In this document: piece by piece, positions 1 through 8,939 of the stretch | Layout: each line of letters opens with the position of its first letter | Position numbering within the stretch: the first letter of the stretch is position 1 | Source of the DNA: Pseudomonadota bacterium | Lineage (GTDB): Bacteria > Pseudomonadota > Gammaproteobacteria > Burkholderiales > Gallionellaceae | Direction: 5' to 3' | Length of the DNA stretch: 64,000 bases | NCBI GenBank assembly: GCA_021783995.1 | Contig: JAJXTH010000001.1 | Coordinates: 1-64,000, forward strand | Translations under genes and position numbers: made by a program | Notes under the pieces: model-generated | The model's input: the letters and a program-made list of their open reading frames with translations, nothing else | What the model was told of the DNA's origin: nothing | Databases searched by the model: none

Positions 1-50
1 GCCAGCTCCCTGAACTCGTTTGTGTATTCCTGCTTCGGTATTTTCATCAT
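1..50 (-). CDS. IS3-family transposase OrfA, N-terminal fragment
   Basis: Two adjacent ATG codons (50-48 and 47-45) open a frame reading MMKIPKQEYTNEFRELA up to the window edge. This matches the usual start of helix-turn-helix OrfA proteins of IS3-family elements, a short basic segment followed by a Y-T-x-E-F-x-E-x-A core. A purine-rich ribosome site lies a few bases upstream. Only about 17 residues are visible, so the subgroup cannot be given. The gene lies wholly inside the insertion sequence that breaks the receptor gene. Confidence 0.65.
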   Translation of the reverse strand, partial: MMKIPKQEYTNEFREL

Positions 51-116
51 TTGCCTTTCCAAAAGTAACGTTAATTTTACGCTACCCATGGAAGACTATT
101 TTTCGGGGGAACCTCA
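1..116 (-). mobile_element. IS3-family-like insertion sequence, left end (partial)
   Basis: Read on the minus strand, a terminus starting TGAGGTTCCCCCGAAAAATA begins at 116, inside the TonB receptor reading frame. IS3-family ends typically start TGA followed by a C-run. About 65 bp inside the end, a start codon with a Shine-Dalgarno-like GGAAAGG opens a transposase-like OrfA. The other end, and so the target duplication, lies outside the window. The terminus and the reading-frame switch are visible; the IS3 assignment rests on the OrfA start and end pattern. Confidence 0.72.
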
Positions 117-976
117 CTCAGTCCCATATTGGGGCCAAATTGTGCAAGCTGCGCAGAGGTTGCACCCTGAGATGCATTCTGTGTCGAAGAGTTGTGCATG
201 GCCACGAAGGTGATTGCGGTATTTTCAGAAATTGGCTTAATAAATTTCGCAAACAGGTTGTCGCGCGTCATTTTGTTATTCAACATATAGCCGTCTGTTG
301 AAAAATGCTTGTAATCGACGAATGCGCTGAAGTCATTGTAATTTTGCATCACGCCTGTATCAAACTGGACACCTTCCAGATGCGTGTTGAAGCTTCCCGT
401 GGATAAGTATGGCGTCAATGCAGTATTTGAACCTGGATTCTTGGAATTAATCGCGATAGTGCCTCCAAATGTCGCATCGCCTATCGTGCTGGCATTACCT
501 GGGCCGCGGTCAACAACCACATTCCCGGTATCCTGGGACATGAAATAAGAGGTGACATGGTGGGTGAAATCGTCTCCGTCTGCAAAAGGAATGCCGTCGA
601 AAGTCACGTTGTATTGACCGTCCTGAAAACCTCTCAGGGTCATTGCACCGCTGTCGTTGCCTCCGGGCCCGTTCGGGCTGACGTTCATCACGCTGGGTGC
701 GATATTTGCAACGTCAGTGTAATTGGAAGCCCCTGTTATATTATTTTGAATATACTGTTGGCTGATGACGGATTGTGGCTCGGTTGCGACCAGTGATCCC
801 TGGGTTGGAGCCTGGTAGGGTGCCGAACTGGCTGTTGCTGCCGGCGTAGACGAACCGCTGCCAGCACCGCTTGATACAGTCCCCAAATCAACAGCCAATG
901 CTTCTGTAAAACTATTGGTAATGACCAGACTGCCAAGAATCAGTTTGACGATCGTTTTAACGTGGAATTGTTTCAT
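117..976 (-). pseudogene. TonB-dependent outer-membrane receptor, 5' part, interrupted by IS
   Basis: The frame starts at 976 with a long signal peptide (cleavage near ALA, about residue 28) and runs through a TonB plug domain. It contains MTLRGFQDGQYNVTFDGIPF and VVDRGPGNASTIGDATFGGT, the usual plug motifs before the barrel. About 287 native residues remain; then the insertion sequence starts at 116, and the frame reads 12 foreign residues before a stop at 77. Complete receptors have 650-900 residues, so most of the barrel is missing here. No TonB box can be pointed to with certainty. The substrate cannot be told from this part. The gene is divergent from the two-component system at 1285, which may once have controlled it (inference). 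Confidence 0.85.
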
Positions 977-1284
977 TGTGGGACCTTTTTCAGTAGTTAA
1001 ATTTAAAGTACTGCATGTGCGGATAAATGTTCCTGGTGGCTTGCTGACGGCGCAATTTACGGAGGAAAAATGAATTTTTTGTTACGAATATGAGCTTAAA
1101 AAAATATAAATTTTTTTAAGCTCGATTTAATTATTCATCTGCTACTATTGCCAGACACATTTCATATCTTATTGTTTTTTATTGGTTTTTTGTTTTTATC
1201 TGCGGCGCTTCGATTAATATGTCAGTCAACACTTGGCTTTGCATATGCGCCCGGTAATTCATCAGCGAGAGTTTGGAGTTCGGT
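977..1284. other. Intergenic region between divergent receptor gene and two-component system
   Basis: This 308-bp AT-rich stretch must hold the promoters of both divergent units. Its clearest structure is the perfect inverted repeat at 1092-1123. A T-rich tract covers about 1165-1200. No convincing open frame is present, and I could not fix a -35/-10 pair with confidence. GGAG at 1275-1278 is the ribosome site of the regulator gene. Confidence 0.6.
1092..1123. repeat. Perfect 13-bp inverted repeat, possible operator or hairpin
   Basis: GAGCTTAAAAAAA (1092-1104) is followed by a 6-base spacer and its exact complement TTTTTTTAAGCTC (1111-1123). It lies midway between the divergent receptor gene and the response regulator. 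No free T-run follows, so it is not a standard terminator. It could be a regulator binding site or an RNA hairpin; the sequence alone does not decide. Confidence 0.6.
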
Positions 1285-1944
1285 ATGCGTATACTTCTGG
1301 TGGAGGATGATCCGATGGTGGGTCAAAGCATTTGTGCAGCGCTAAAAATTGCACAATTCACGCTGGACTGGGTTAAGGATGGCATTGAAGCTGAACATGC
1401 CATCGCGTGTGAGAATTATTCGCTGTTATTGCTGGATCTTGGGTTGCCCCGCAAGAGTGGATGGGAGATTCTCAAGTCCTTGCGTCAGCAAGGTATCCGT
1501 ACTCCGATTTTAATACTGACGGCGCGCGATGCAGTTGAGGATCGGATCCTAGGGCTAAATCTCGGTGCTGATGACTATCTGATAAAACCTTTCAATCTTG
1601 ATGAGCTGATTGCAAGAATGCGCGCCTTGCTCAGGCGCAATTCAGGGCAGGAATCTGCTCAGATTGTTTATGGCTCACTCTTGATAGATACGGTCAAGCA
1701 CGAGGCGAGACTAAAGGGGGAGCCGGTCAGTCTGTCTGCGAAGGAATTCGCGATGTTTTATGCGCTGATGGAAAAGCCAGGAGCGGTTTTATCCCGTGAT
1801 AAATTGGAAGAAAGAATTTACGGGTGGGGCGATGAAATTTCGAGCAACACTGTGCAGGTTTACATTTACTACTTGCGAAAAAAATTTGGCGCAGATGCCA
1901 TTCTGAATGTACGGGGTGTTGGATACAGAGTGGGTCTAGTGTAA
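1285..1944 (+). CDS. OmpR/PhoB-family response regulator (QseB/PmrA-like)
   Basis: A 219-residue two-domain regulator. The receiver domain (about 1-115) has the acidic pair in LVEDDP, the phospho-acceptor Asp51 in LLLDLGLP, the Thr of ILTARD and the Lys in YLIKPF. The C-terminal winged helix (about 125-219) has the OmpR-type LSAKEFAM core and the final VRGVGYRV strand. ATG 1285 is chosen because GGAG at 1275-1278 sits 6 bases before it; an in-frame TTG at 1273 is less likely. Its stop overlaps the kinase start (TAATG), so the pair is translationally coupled. The target genes are unknown; the broken TonB receptor next door is one candidate. Confidence 0.93.
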   Translation: MRILLVEDDPMVGQSICAALKIAQFTLDWVKDGIEAEHAIACENYSLLLLDLGLPRKSGWEILKSLRQQGIRTPILILTARDAVEDRILGLNLGADDYLIKPFNLDELIARMRALLRRNSGQESAQIVYGSLLIDTVKHEARLKGEPVSLSAKEFAMFYALMEKPGAVLSRDKLEERIYGWGDEISSNTVQVYIYYLRKKFGADAILNVRGVGYRVGLV

Positions 1945-3284
1945 TGTCCATTTACAGGCGATTGATGATTCTTCTCTTCTCGGCATTGGTTTTGACAGGC
2001 GCCATAACGGGCACAACAATTTACAAAAAAACCCTGTCGGAAGTGAATGAAATGCAAGACTATACACTCAGACAAACCGCCTACTCCATGCAGTATTCAA
2101 ACAATTTAATCCTGCCGCCCTCAGTAAAACTCACAGACGCCGGCCGTGATGCGAACGAAAGCATTTCAGACAATGATGACTTCGAATTTATTGCCCAGAT
2201 ATGGGGAAAAAATGGCAATCGGCTTTTTTCAACAGATCCTGAAAAGAGCATACCGTTATTCCAAGGCAGCGGCATAGCAACTGTTGTCTGGCAGAAGCAA
2301 AAGTGGCGTATCTTCAACCTGCAATCCAAAGACAAGATCATTCAGGTTGTGCAATCCTTTGATGCCAGAGAAGAAACTGCCGCCGACATTGCAGAACGCG
2401 CAGTATTGCCTGTTATATTGCTGATCCCGGCCTTGGGTTTTTTGATCTGGGTGGGCATCATATTTGGCTTACGTCCGATTAAACGCATCTCCCGTGAGCT
2501 CGAGGAGAGGCACGCGGACTCAATGGATCCGCTGACATTGGAAAACCTGCCTGTTGAAATAAAATCAATGGTGTTTGCATTAAATGCATTGTTGCAAAGG
2601 CTTGCCAATTCATTCGAATTGCAAAAACAGTTCATTGCGGATGCTGCACATGAATTGCGTACCCCTCTGACTGTCTTGAATCTTCAGGCTGAAATCATGT
2701 CACGCTCAAAAGACCCTGATGAAATATCAGAAGCGCTTTTGAATTTAAAATCAGGCATTGCACGCACTACACATCAAGTGGAACAACTGCTGACTTTGGC
2801 AAGACAGCAACATGCAAGCAAACACATGGCATTTGAAAATGTTGATCTTGTATATTTGGCTGAAAGCGTGATTTGCGAACTATCGCAATTTGCTTCTTCA
2901 AAGAACATAGATCTGGGGTTAGTGAGCGCAAGCAAGGTCTTTGTCAACGGAAACAGAGAGTCACTGAGAACACTGCTTGTGAATCTTGTCGACAACAGTA
3001 TTCGGTATATTCCAGAAGGAGAAACAATTGATGTTTTTGTCAATGCTGATGGAGAAAAATGCATACTTGAAGTATCAGACTCGGGCATGGGAATTCAGGA
3101 TGCTGATATGGAGCGGATTTTTGATCGTTTCTATCGGGGTCTCGGACACGACGCTATCGGAAGCGGGCTAGGACTTGCCATTGTAAAAAGCATCATTGAA
3201 ATGCATGGGGCCTGCATTGCGCTGGATAAGGCTCAGAACGGCACAGGATTAAAGGTCAGGGTTGAGTTTGTCTCAGCTCATTGA
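1944..3284 (+). CDS. Sensor histidine kinase, membrane-bound
   Basis: A 446-residue partner of the preceding regulator. There are two membrane helices, about residues 7-26 and 154-176, with a periplasmic sensor segment of about 125 residues between them. A linker leads to the dimerisation/phosphotransfer helix with His236 in the FIADAAHELRTPL motif. The ATPase domain has an N box (NLVDNSIRY), a G1 box (DSGMGI), an F box (IFDRFYRG) and a G2 box (GSGLGLAI). The layout resembles QseC/PmrB-type sensors. The signal is not recognisable. It converges on polA with about 60 bp between. Confidence 0.92.
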   Translation: MSIYRRLMILLFSALVLTGAITGTTIYKKTLSEVNEMQDYTLRQTAYSMQYSNNLILPPSVKLTDAGRDANESISDNDDFEFIAQIWGKNGNRLFSTDPEKSIPLFQGSGIATVVWQKQKWRIFNLQSKDKIIQVVQSFDAREETAADIAERAVLPVILLIPALGFLIWVGIIFGLRPIKRISRELEERHADSMDPLTLENLPVEIKSMVFALNALLQRLANSFELQKQFIADAAHELRTPLTVLNLQAEIMSRSKDPDEISEALLNLKSGIARTTHQVEQLLTLARQQHASKHMAFENVDLVYLAESVICELSQFASSKNIDLGLVSASKVFVNGNRESLRTLLVNLVDNSIRYIPEGETIDVFVNADGEKCILEVSDSGMGIQDADMERIFDRFYRGLGHDAIGSGLGLAIVKSIIEMHGACIALDKAQNGTGLKVRVEFVSAH

Positions 3285-3345
3285 GTGTTCGCACGAAAGA
3301 TCACCGAAGTGGCGCATGGCTGGTTCAAACGTTTTTTGGGAACCA

Positions 3346-6102
3346 TTAGTGCGCCTCCTCCCAGTTCTTTCCCGATCCCGCTTCGACCAGCAACGGCACA
3401 TGCAGTTCGGCGACACTGCACATCAGATGCGGCAGCTTCTCCTTCACCAGATTAAGCTCGTCTTCCGGCACTTCAAGCACAAGCTCGTCGTGCACCTGCA
3501 TGATAAGCCGCGTCTTCAGTTTTTCGCCCGCTATCCAATCCTGCACTGCAATCATCGCAAGCTTGATGATATCTGCCGCGGTACCCTGCATCGGTGCATT
3601 GATCGCGGCGCGCTCCGCTCCCTGTCGCTTCATGCCGTTGCCGCCGTTGATATCGGGCAGCCAGAGCCTGCGGCCAAACACGGTTTCCACATAGCCTTGC
3701 TCTTTCGCCTGCAATCTTGTGCTGTCCATGTAGTTCTTCACCCCGGGATAGCGCGCAAAATAGCGGTCTATATATGCCTGCGCTGCCCCCCGCTCAAGGC
3801 CCAGCTGCTTTGCAAGACCGAAGGCTGACATGCCATAGATCAGTCCGAAGTTGATCACCTTCGCATAGCGGCGCTGCTCGTTGCTCACGTCATCGGGCTG
3901 AACTACAAAAATTTCTGATGCTGTTCTACGATGCACGTCCTCATTATTTGCGAATGCACTCAAAAGTCCGGCATCGCCCGACAGATGCGCCATGATGCGC
4001 AGCTCGATTTGCGAATAGTCCGCAGCGACGATATGGCTTCCGGAAGGTGCGACGAAAGCCTCACGGATTCGGCGCCCTTCCGGGTTTCTGATCGGGATGT
4101 TCTGCAGGTTAGGATCGCTTGAAGCCAGCCGCCCTGTGACGGCAACCGCCTGGGAATAGCTGGTGTGCACACGCCCGGTTTTCTTGTTCACCATTTTCGG
4201 CAGCTTGTCCGTATAGGTGGACTTCAGCTTCGCCATGCCCCTGTATTCGAGCAGCAGCTTGGGCAGCGGGTAATCGAGCGCCAGCTCCTGCAGCACTTCC
4301 TCGTCTGTCGAAGGTGTGCCGCTCGGCGTCTTCTTCTTAACAGGAAGACTGAGCTTCTCAAAAAGTATCTCCTGTATCTGCTTCGGAGAATTGAGGTTGA
4401 AAGGCTGGCCTGCCGCCTCGTATGCGCGCGCTTCAATTTCAATGAGCTTTGCGCCCAGCTCATGGCTTTGCACTTGCAGCAGATCGCAATCGAGCAGCAC
4501 GCCGTTTCGTTCCATCTCGTAGAGCACCTGCATCGCAGGCATCTCGATTTCCCGGTACACATGGCGCAGGCCTTTTTGCGTTTCGATCTGCGGAACAAGG
4601 TTCTGATGAAGCTGCAAGGTGATGTCCGCATCCTCCGCAGCATAATGCGTCGCGGTATCGAGATCGACCTGGTCGAATCCGATTTGCTTGGCACCCTTGC
4701 CCGCCACCTCGGTGAAGCTGATCGTCTTCACATGCAGATGACGCAGCGCAAGATTGTCCATGTCGTGTGGCTTGTGACTTTCCAGCACGTACGACTCCAA
4801 CAGGGTGTCGTCCTGTATCCCGCGGAGCAATATGCCGTGATTTGCGAAGATGTGCATGTCGTATTTCAGGTTCTGGCCCAATTTCTTGTGCGCATCGCTC
4901 TCCAGCCACGATTTTAATTTGAGCAGAGTCTTGCTCCGATCGAGCTGATCCGGTGCACCGGGATAGACATGTGAAAGCGGAAGATAGGCAGCCTCATGTG
5001 GCGTGATCGCGAAGGAAATGCCGACGAGTTGAGCCTGCAACGCGTCAAGCCCGGTCGTTTCCGTGTCGATGCAAACGAGGTCAGCCGTGTTGAGCCTTGC
5101 AAGCCATGCGTCGAGCTGTTCATCGTTCAATATAGTCTGGTAGCTGTCGCGTTTGGTGCGCGCAGCTTCGGCTTCCTGGATCGATGATTCGGATGAATTC
5201 AGATCGTGCCTTCCTCGCGGGGAGGATGGCTGCCCAGCGGTTTCACCGCTGACCTCACGCAACCAGGTCTTGAATTCAAGCCTCTCATACAAGCGCGCAA
5301 GCTGCTCCTTGTCTGGCTCGGAAGCCAAGAGTTCGCCATAGCTCATCGGCAGATCCACGTCGCACTTCACGGTGAGCAGTCGGCGCGCCATGGGCAGCCA
5401 GTCCAGCGTATTCCTCAGGTTTGCCCCCACCACCCCGCTGACGGCGTCCGCATTGCGCATGAGATTGTCCAGTGAGCCATGCTGCTCCAGCCATTTCACC
5501 GCCGTTTTTGGGCCGACTTTCTCCACACCTGGCACATTGTCTACCGCATCTCCGGTCAAGGTCAGAAAGTCGACGATAAGCTCGGGCGGCACGCCAAACT
5601 TGGCTTTCACCCCCGCCTCATCGAGAACCTCGTTGTTCATCGTGTTGACCAGCATCACATGCTCATTCACGAGCTGGGCCAGGTCCTTGTCACCGGTCGC
5701 GATGATGGAGAGCACACCATCCCTTGCGGCCTGGCTTGCCAGCGTGCCTATCACGTCGTCCGCCTCGACACCCTCTATCGCCGCGATTTTCCAGCCCGAT
5801 GCAGCAATCGCCTGATGCAGCGGCTCTATCTGCCTAGCCAAGTCTTCCGGCATGGATGGACGATGGGCCTTGTACTCCGGGTACCATTCGTCGCGGAACG
5901 TTTTCCCTTTTGCATCAAATACGCAAAGGCTATAATCCGACGGGTAATCCTGTCTCAGTCGGCGCAGCATGTTGAGCACGCCATAGATCGCGCCCGTGGG
6001 CTCTCCCAGACGATTGCGAAGATCCGGCATCGCATGAAAGGCGCGATACAGAAAGGACGAACCGTCCACCATAAGCAGGGTTTTAATTTTTTCGGAATTC
6101 AT
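3346..6102 (-). CDS. polA: DNA polymerase I
   Basis: A full-length 918-residue enzyme for Okazaki-fragment maturation and repair. The N-terminal 5'-nuclease domain (about 1-290) begins LLMVDGSSFLYRAFHAM. The 3'-5' exonuclease domain (about 320-510) keeps the metal-binding Exo I motif CIDTETTGLD, so proofreading is probably active. The polymerase domain carries motif A (DYSQIELR), the O-helix motif B (RRYAKVINFGLIYG) and motif C (QVHDELVLEV). It is divergent from the LOG-family gene, with only 18 bp between the start codons, so the promoters must overlap the coding ends. Confidence 0.98.
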   Translation of the reverse strand: MNSEKIKTLLMVDGSSFLYRAFHAMPDLRNRLGEPTGAIYGVLNMLRRLRQDYPSDYSLCVFDAKGKTFRDEWYPEYKAHRPSMPEDLARQIEPLHQAIAASGWKIAAIEGVEADDVIGTLASQAARDGVLSIIATGDKDLAQLVNEHVMLVNTMNNEVLDEAGVKAKFGVPPELIVDFLTLTGDAVDNVPGVEKVGPKTAVKWLEQHGSLDNLMRNADAVSGVVGANLRNTLDWLPMARRLLTVKCDVDLPMSYGELLASEPDKEQLARLYERLEFKTWLREVSGETAGQPSSPRGRHDLNSSESSIQEAEAARTKRDSYQTILNDEQLDAWLARLNTADLVCIDTETTGLDALQAQLVGISFAITPHEAAYLPLSHVYPGAPDQLDRSKTLLKLKSWLESDAHKKLGQNLKYDMHIFANHGILLRGIQDDTLLESYVLESHKPHDMDNLALRHLHVKTISFTEVAGKGAKQIGFDQVDLDTATHYAAEDADITLQLHQNLVPQIETQKGLRHVYREIEMPAMQVLYEMERNGVLLDCDLLQVQSHELGAKLIEIEARAYEAAGQPFNLNSPKQIQEILFEKLSLPVKKKTPSGTPSTDEEVLQELALDYPLPKLLLEYRGMAKLKSTYTDKLPKMVNKKTGRVHTSYSQAVAVTGRLASSDPNLQNIPIRNPEGRRIREAFVAPSGSHIVAADYSQIELRIMAHLSGDAGLLSAFANNEDVHRRTASEIFVVQPDDVSNEQRRYAKVINFGLIYGMSAFGLAKQLGLERGAAQAYIDRYFARYPGVKNYMDSTRLQAKEQGYVETVFGRRLWLPDINGGNGMKRQGAERAAINAPMQGTAADIIKLAMIAVQDWIAGEKLKTRLIMQVHDELVLEVPEDELNLVKEKLPHLMCSVAELHVPLLVEAGSGKNWEEAH

Positions 6103-6120
6103 ATTTGTAAAGGGACTGAC

Positions 6121-6837
6121 ATGAACGATACGCCCAAGCTGCCAACATCCGACATCCCCGAAGCCTGGGATGCGAAGGAAGCATGGCGCGTTTTCGGCAT
6201 TATGTCAGAATTTGTGTCCGCCACCGATCGTCTTGCTCACATACATCCCGCGGTCAGCGTGTTCGGAAGCGCGCGCATGAAGCCTGATCACTCCTATTAC
6301 AAACTCTGCGAGGAGATCTCCCGCCTGCTTTCGGACGCCGGCTTCTCTGTGATCTCGGGTGGCGGGCCGGGCATCATGGAAGCAGCCAACAAGGGAGCCT
6401 TCTACGGCAAGTCTCCCAGCGTCGGGCTCAACATCCAGCTGCCGCACGAGCAGTCCAACAACCCCTACCAGAACATCAGCCAGTCCTTCCAGCATTTCTT
6501 CGCAAGAAAGGTCATGTTCGTGAAATTCGCCCACGCCTATGTCGTGATGCCAGGCGGATTCGGCACACTGGACGAGTTGATGGAAGCGCTCACGCTGGTG
6601 CAGACAGGCAAGACGCGGCGCATGCCCATCATCCTGGTCGGCTCGAAATTCTGGGGCGGCATGATAGAGTGGTTCAGGACATCTTTGCTGGAGGAAAGGG
6701 TCATCAGCCCCGGAGACATCGACCTGATCCAGTTGATCGACAACCCGATCGAAGTCGTCAATGCGATCTTCAAGCATTACGAGTCATCTGGCTTTGAACC
6801 TACCGAGGCGGAACGCGAGCGCCAGCTTTACCTGTAA
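6121..6837 (+). CDS. LOG-family protein (TIGR00730-type Rossmann fold)
   Basis: A 238-residue protein with both family hallmarks: GGGPGIMEAANKGA in the first half and PGGFGTLDELMEAL in the second. The second is the PGGxGTxxE motif of LOG phosphoribohydrolases, often mis-called lysine decarboxylases. Such enzymes cleave the N-glycosidic bond of nucleoside 5'-monophosphates. An extra N-terminal segment of about 60 residues matches the longer bacterial subgroup. GGGA lies about 8 bases before the ATG. The substrate in this organism is not known. Confidence 0.88.
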   Translation: MNDTPKLPTSDIPEAWDAKEAWRVFGIMSEFVSATDRLAHIHPAVSVFGSARMKPDHSYYKLCEEISRLLSDAGFSVISGGGPGIMEAANKGAFYGKSPSVGLNIQLPHEQSNNPYQNISQSFQHFFARKVMFVKFAHAYVVMPGGFGTLDELMEALTLVQTGKTRRMPIILVGSKFWGGMIEWFRTSLLEERVISPGDIDLIQLIDNPIEVVNAIFKHYESSGFEPTEAERERQLYL

Positions 6838-6880
6838 ATCGGATAAAATGCGCGCATTACAACAAATAGGCATCATTATC

Positions 6881-7228
6881 ATGCGCCTTACATCGACCTT
6901 GCTGCTTTGGGGGCTCTCGCTTTCCGCCCTGGCAGCCACCCCCGAGCCGCTGCCGCCGCCGACATTCACACCTGCGCCGGAAGGTCAGGCAACAGAGCCT
7001 CCTGCGAACCAGCCGTCTGCCGAAGAGCCTGAAGTGACCATCATCAAGCAGACAGAGCAGACCATAGAGGAATATCGCGCAAACGGACAATTGTTCATGA
7101 TCAAGGTCACCCCCAAGGTCGGACCTCCTTACTATCTGGTCGACCAGCGCGGAGACGGAAAATTCGCCCGCCAGAACAGTCTGGATACCGGCTTCCGCCC
7201 TCCGCAATGGATCATACACCGGTTTTGA
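6881..7228 (+). CDS. DUF2782 family exported protein
   Basis: A 115-residue protein with a signal peptide (about residues 1-18, ending SALA), a Pro/Glu-rich spacer, and a conserved end with VTIIKQTEQTIEEYRANG and GPPYYLVDQRGDG. This pattern is typical of the DUF2782 family found in betaproteobacteria just before thrB. The function is unknown. An alternative ATG at 6848 would add 11 residues before the signal peptide; 6881 is preferred because the hydrophobic signal then starts at once. The stop lies 3 bp before the thrB start. Confidence 0.75.
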   Translation: MRLTSTLLLWGLSLSALAATPEPLPPPTFTPAPEGQATEPPANQPSAEEPEVTIIKQTEQTIEEYRANGQLFMIKVTPKVGPPYYLVDQRGDGKFARQNSLDTGFRPPQWIIHRF

Positions 7229-7231
7229 TTC

Positions 7232-8173
7232 ATGTCTGTTTACACGACCGTCACCGAGGACGAGCTGTCCAAATGGCTCGCCGATTATTCTCTGGGTCAG
7301 CTGCAGGAACTGCAAGGCATCGCATCGGGAATCGAAAACACCAACTATTTCGTCACAACCGGCAATGGCCGCTTTGTGTTGACGCTGTTCGAGAAGCTCA
7401 CTGCCGACGAATTGCCGTTTTATCTGAACCTGATGGCGCATCTGGCACGCCACGGCATTCCCTGTCCGGCTCCTGTGGCAAACCGTCACAACCAGTTTCT
7501 GGGCATGCTGAAGAACAAGCCAGCCTGCATCGTCAGCCGCCTGGCGGGGAAATCCATCACGCAGCCGACGACAGCGCACTGCGAGGCTGTGGGTGAGATG
7601 TTAGGACAGATGCACATCGCGGGCATGAGCTTCACACAAATGATGCCCAACCCGAGGGGCGCATCCTGGCGCAGCAACGCCGCACCCATGGTGCTACCTT
7701 TTCTGAGCGCATCTCAGGTAGAGTTGCTCCAGAGTGAAGTTGCGCTGCACGCAGATCAGAATTTGCCAAACTTGCCGCAGGGCCTGATACACGCGGACCT
7801 GTTCCGCGACAACGTGCTGATGCAGGCTGATCGCATAGGCGGATTGATCGATTTCTATTTCGCCTGCACAGACGCATTGTTGTATGACGTTGCGATCACC
7901 GTCAACGACTGGTGCATGAAGGCTGACTCCAACCTGGATGCAGAGCGAGCGCAGATATTTTTGCGCGCATATCATCGCGTGCGCCCGTTCGAACAAACTG
8001 AAGCTGCGGCATGGCCGCTCATGCTGCGGCTTGCCGCACTGCGCTTCTGGCTTTCCCGGCTGTTCGATTTTCACCTGCCGCGCGATGGCGATCTGACACA
8101 TGCTCATGACCCGGCACATTTCGAACTGATCCTGCGCAACCATATTTCGACGGACCGCGCCGTCTGGTTGTAG
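7232..8173 (+). CDS. thrB: Homoserine kinase, type II
   Basis: A 313-residue kinase that phosphorylates homoserine in threonine synthesis. It belongs to the choline-kinase-like (APH) fold, not the GHMP family. The start, with GIASGIENTNYFVTT, and the catalytic loop GLIHADLFRDNVLM (about 187-200), followed by LIDFYFACTD, are characteristic. It follows the DUF2782 gene by 3 bp and precedes a membrane protein gene by 9 bp, so the three genes probably form one transcript. Confidence 0.95.
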   Translation: MSVYTTVTEDELSKWLADYSLGQLQELQGIASGIENTNYFVTTGNGRFVLTLFEKLTADELPFYLNLMAHLARHGIPCPAPVANRHNQFLGMLKNKPACIVSRLAGKSITQPTTAHCEAVGEMLGQMHIAGMSFTQMMPNPRGASWRSNAAPMVLPFLSASQVELLQSEVALHADQNLPNLPQGLIHADLFRDNVLMQADRIGGLIDFYFACTDALLYDVAITVNDWCMKADSNLDAERAQIFLRAYHRVRPFEQTEAAAWPLMLRLAALRFWLSRLFDFHLPRDGDLTHAHDPAHFELILRNHISTDRAVWL

Positions 8174-8182
8174 AATCCGGTT

Positions 8183-8938
8183 ATGGAAAACATGGAACCC
8201 GAACGTCTGGAAGCCAGGACAGGTCTGCAATGGATCAAGAAAGGCTATGCGCTTTTCATGAAGGCTCCATTGCTTTGGATCGCGCTCATCATCGTCTGCT
8301 TCATCGCAGCCGCTGCATTATCGAGCATACCCGTCATAGGGGAACCACTGACAAGCCTTCTGATGCCGGTCGTTGTGATAGGTCTGATGGCAGGCTGCCG
8401 CTCCCTTGAAAATGGAGAAGAACTGGAAATCGCGCACTTGCTGAGCGGTTTCCATAAGCAAACCTCGAATCTTGTGACACTGGGAGGCATCGCTCTGGTC
8501 AGCCAGTATCTGATCTTCGGTGCGATGATCCTGCTGGGCGGCACGAGGCTGGTCGGCATACTGACGGGAAATCAGGCAACCGATCCTGCCGTAGTCGAAC
8601 AGGCATTTGCAGGTTCGGGGGCTGCAATACTGCTGGGCAGTTTGTTGTTCACTCTGCTGTTGATGTCCATGCAGTTCGCTCCCATGCTGGTGTATTTTCG
8701 GGATGTGCCTCCGATCAAGGCGATGAAACTGAGTTTGAACGCCTTTATCCGCAACGTTGCTCCCATGTTCGTTTACGGCTTGGCTTTCATGCTTCTCGCA
8801 TTGCTTGCCAGCATGCCAATGATGCTTGGCTGGCTGGTATTGATGCCCATGGTGTTCACCACCATGTACGCGAGCTTCTGCGATATCTTTCCGGTGTCCA
8901 TGCAGGACAGCCAGGACACCGCCCCGGATCGCCAGTGA
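8183..8938 (+). CDS. BPSS1780-like integral membrane protein
   Basis: A 251-residue membrane protein with five or six hydrophobic spans, at about 30-50, 55-70, 98-118, 148-170, 190-215 and 215-235. The first residues contain RTGLQWIKKGYALFMKAP, a signature of the BPSS1780 family that often sits downstream of thrB in betaproteobacteria. The biochemical role is unknown. A second ATG at 8192 is an equally possible start. The stop lies 1 bp from the stop of the convergent MEKHLA gene. Confidence 0.72.
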   Translation: MENMEPERLEARTGLQWIKKGYALFMKAPLLWIALIIVCFIAAAALSSIPVIGEPLTSLLMPVVVIGLMAGCRSLENGEELEIAHLLSGFHKQTSNLVTLGGIALVSQYLIFGAMILLGGTRLVGILTGNQATDPAVVEQAFAGSGAAILLGSLLFTLLLMSMQFAPMLVYFRDVPPIKAMKLSLNAFIRNVAPMFVYGLAFMLLALLASMPMMLGWLVLMPMVFTTMYASFCDIFPVSMQDSQDTAPDRQ

Positions 8939-8939
8939 C

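Noticed and set aside
3285-3345. Hairpin TGGTTC/GAACCA between the histidine kinase and polA as a terminator
   Set aside because: The stem is only 6 bp with a large T-rich loop, and there is no U-tract after either arm.
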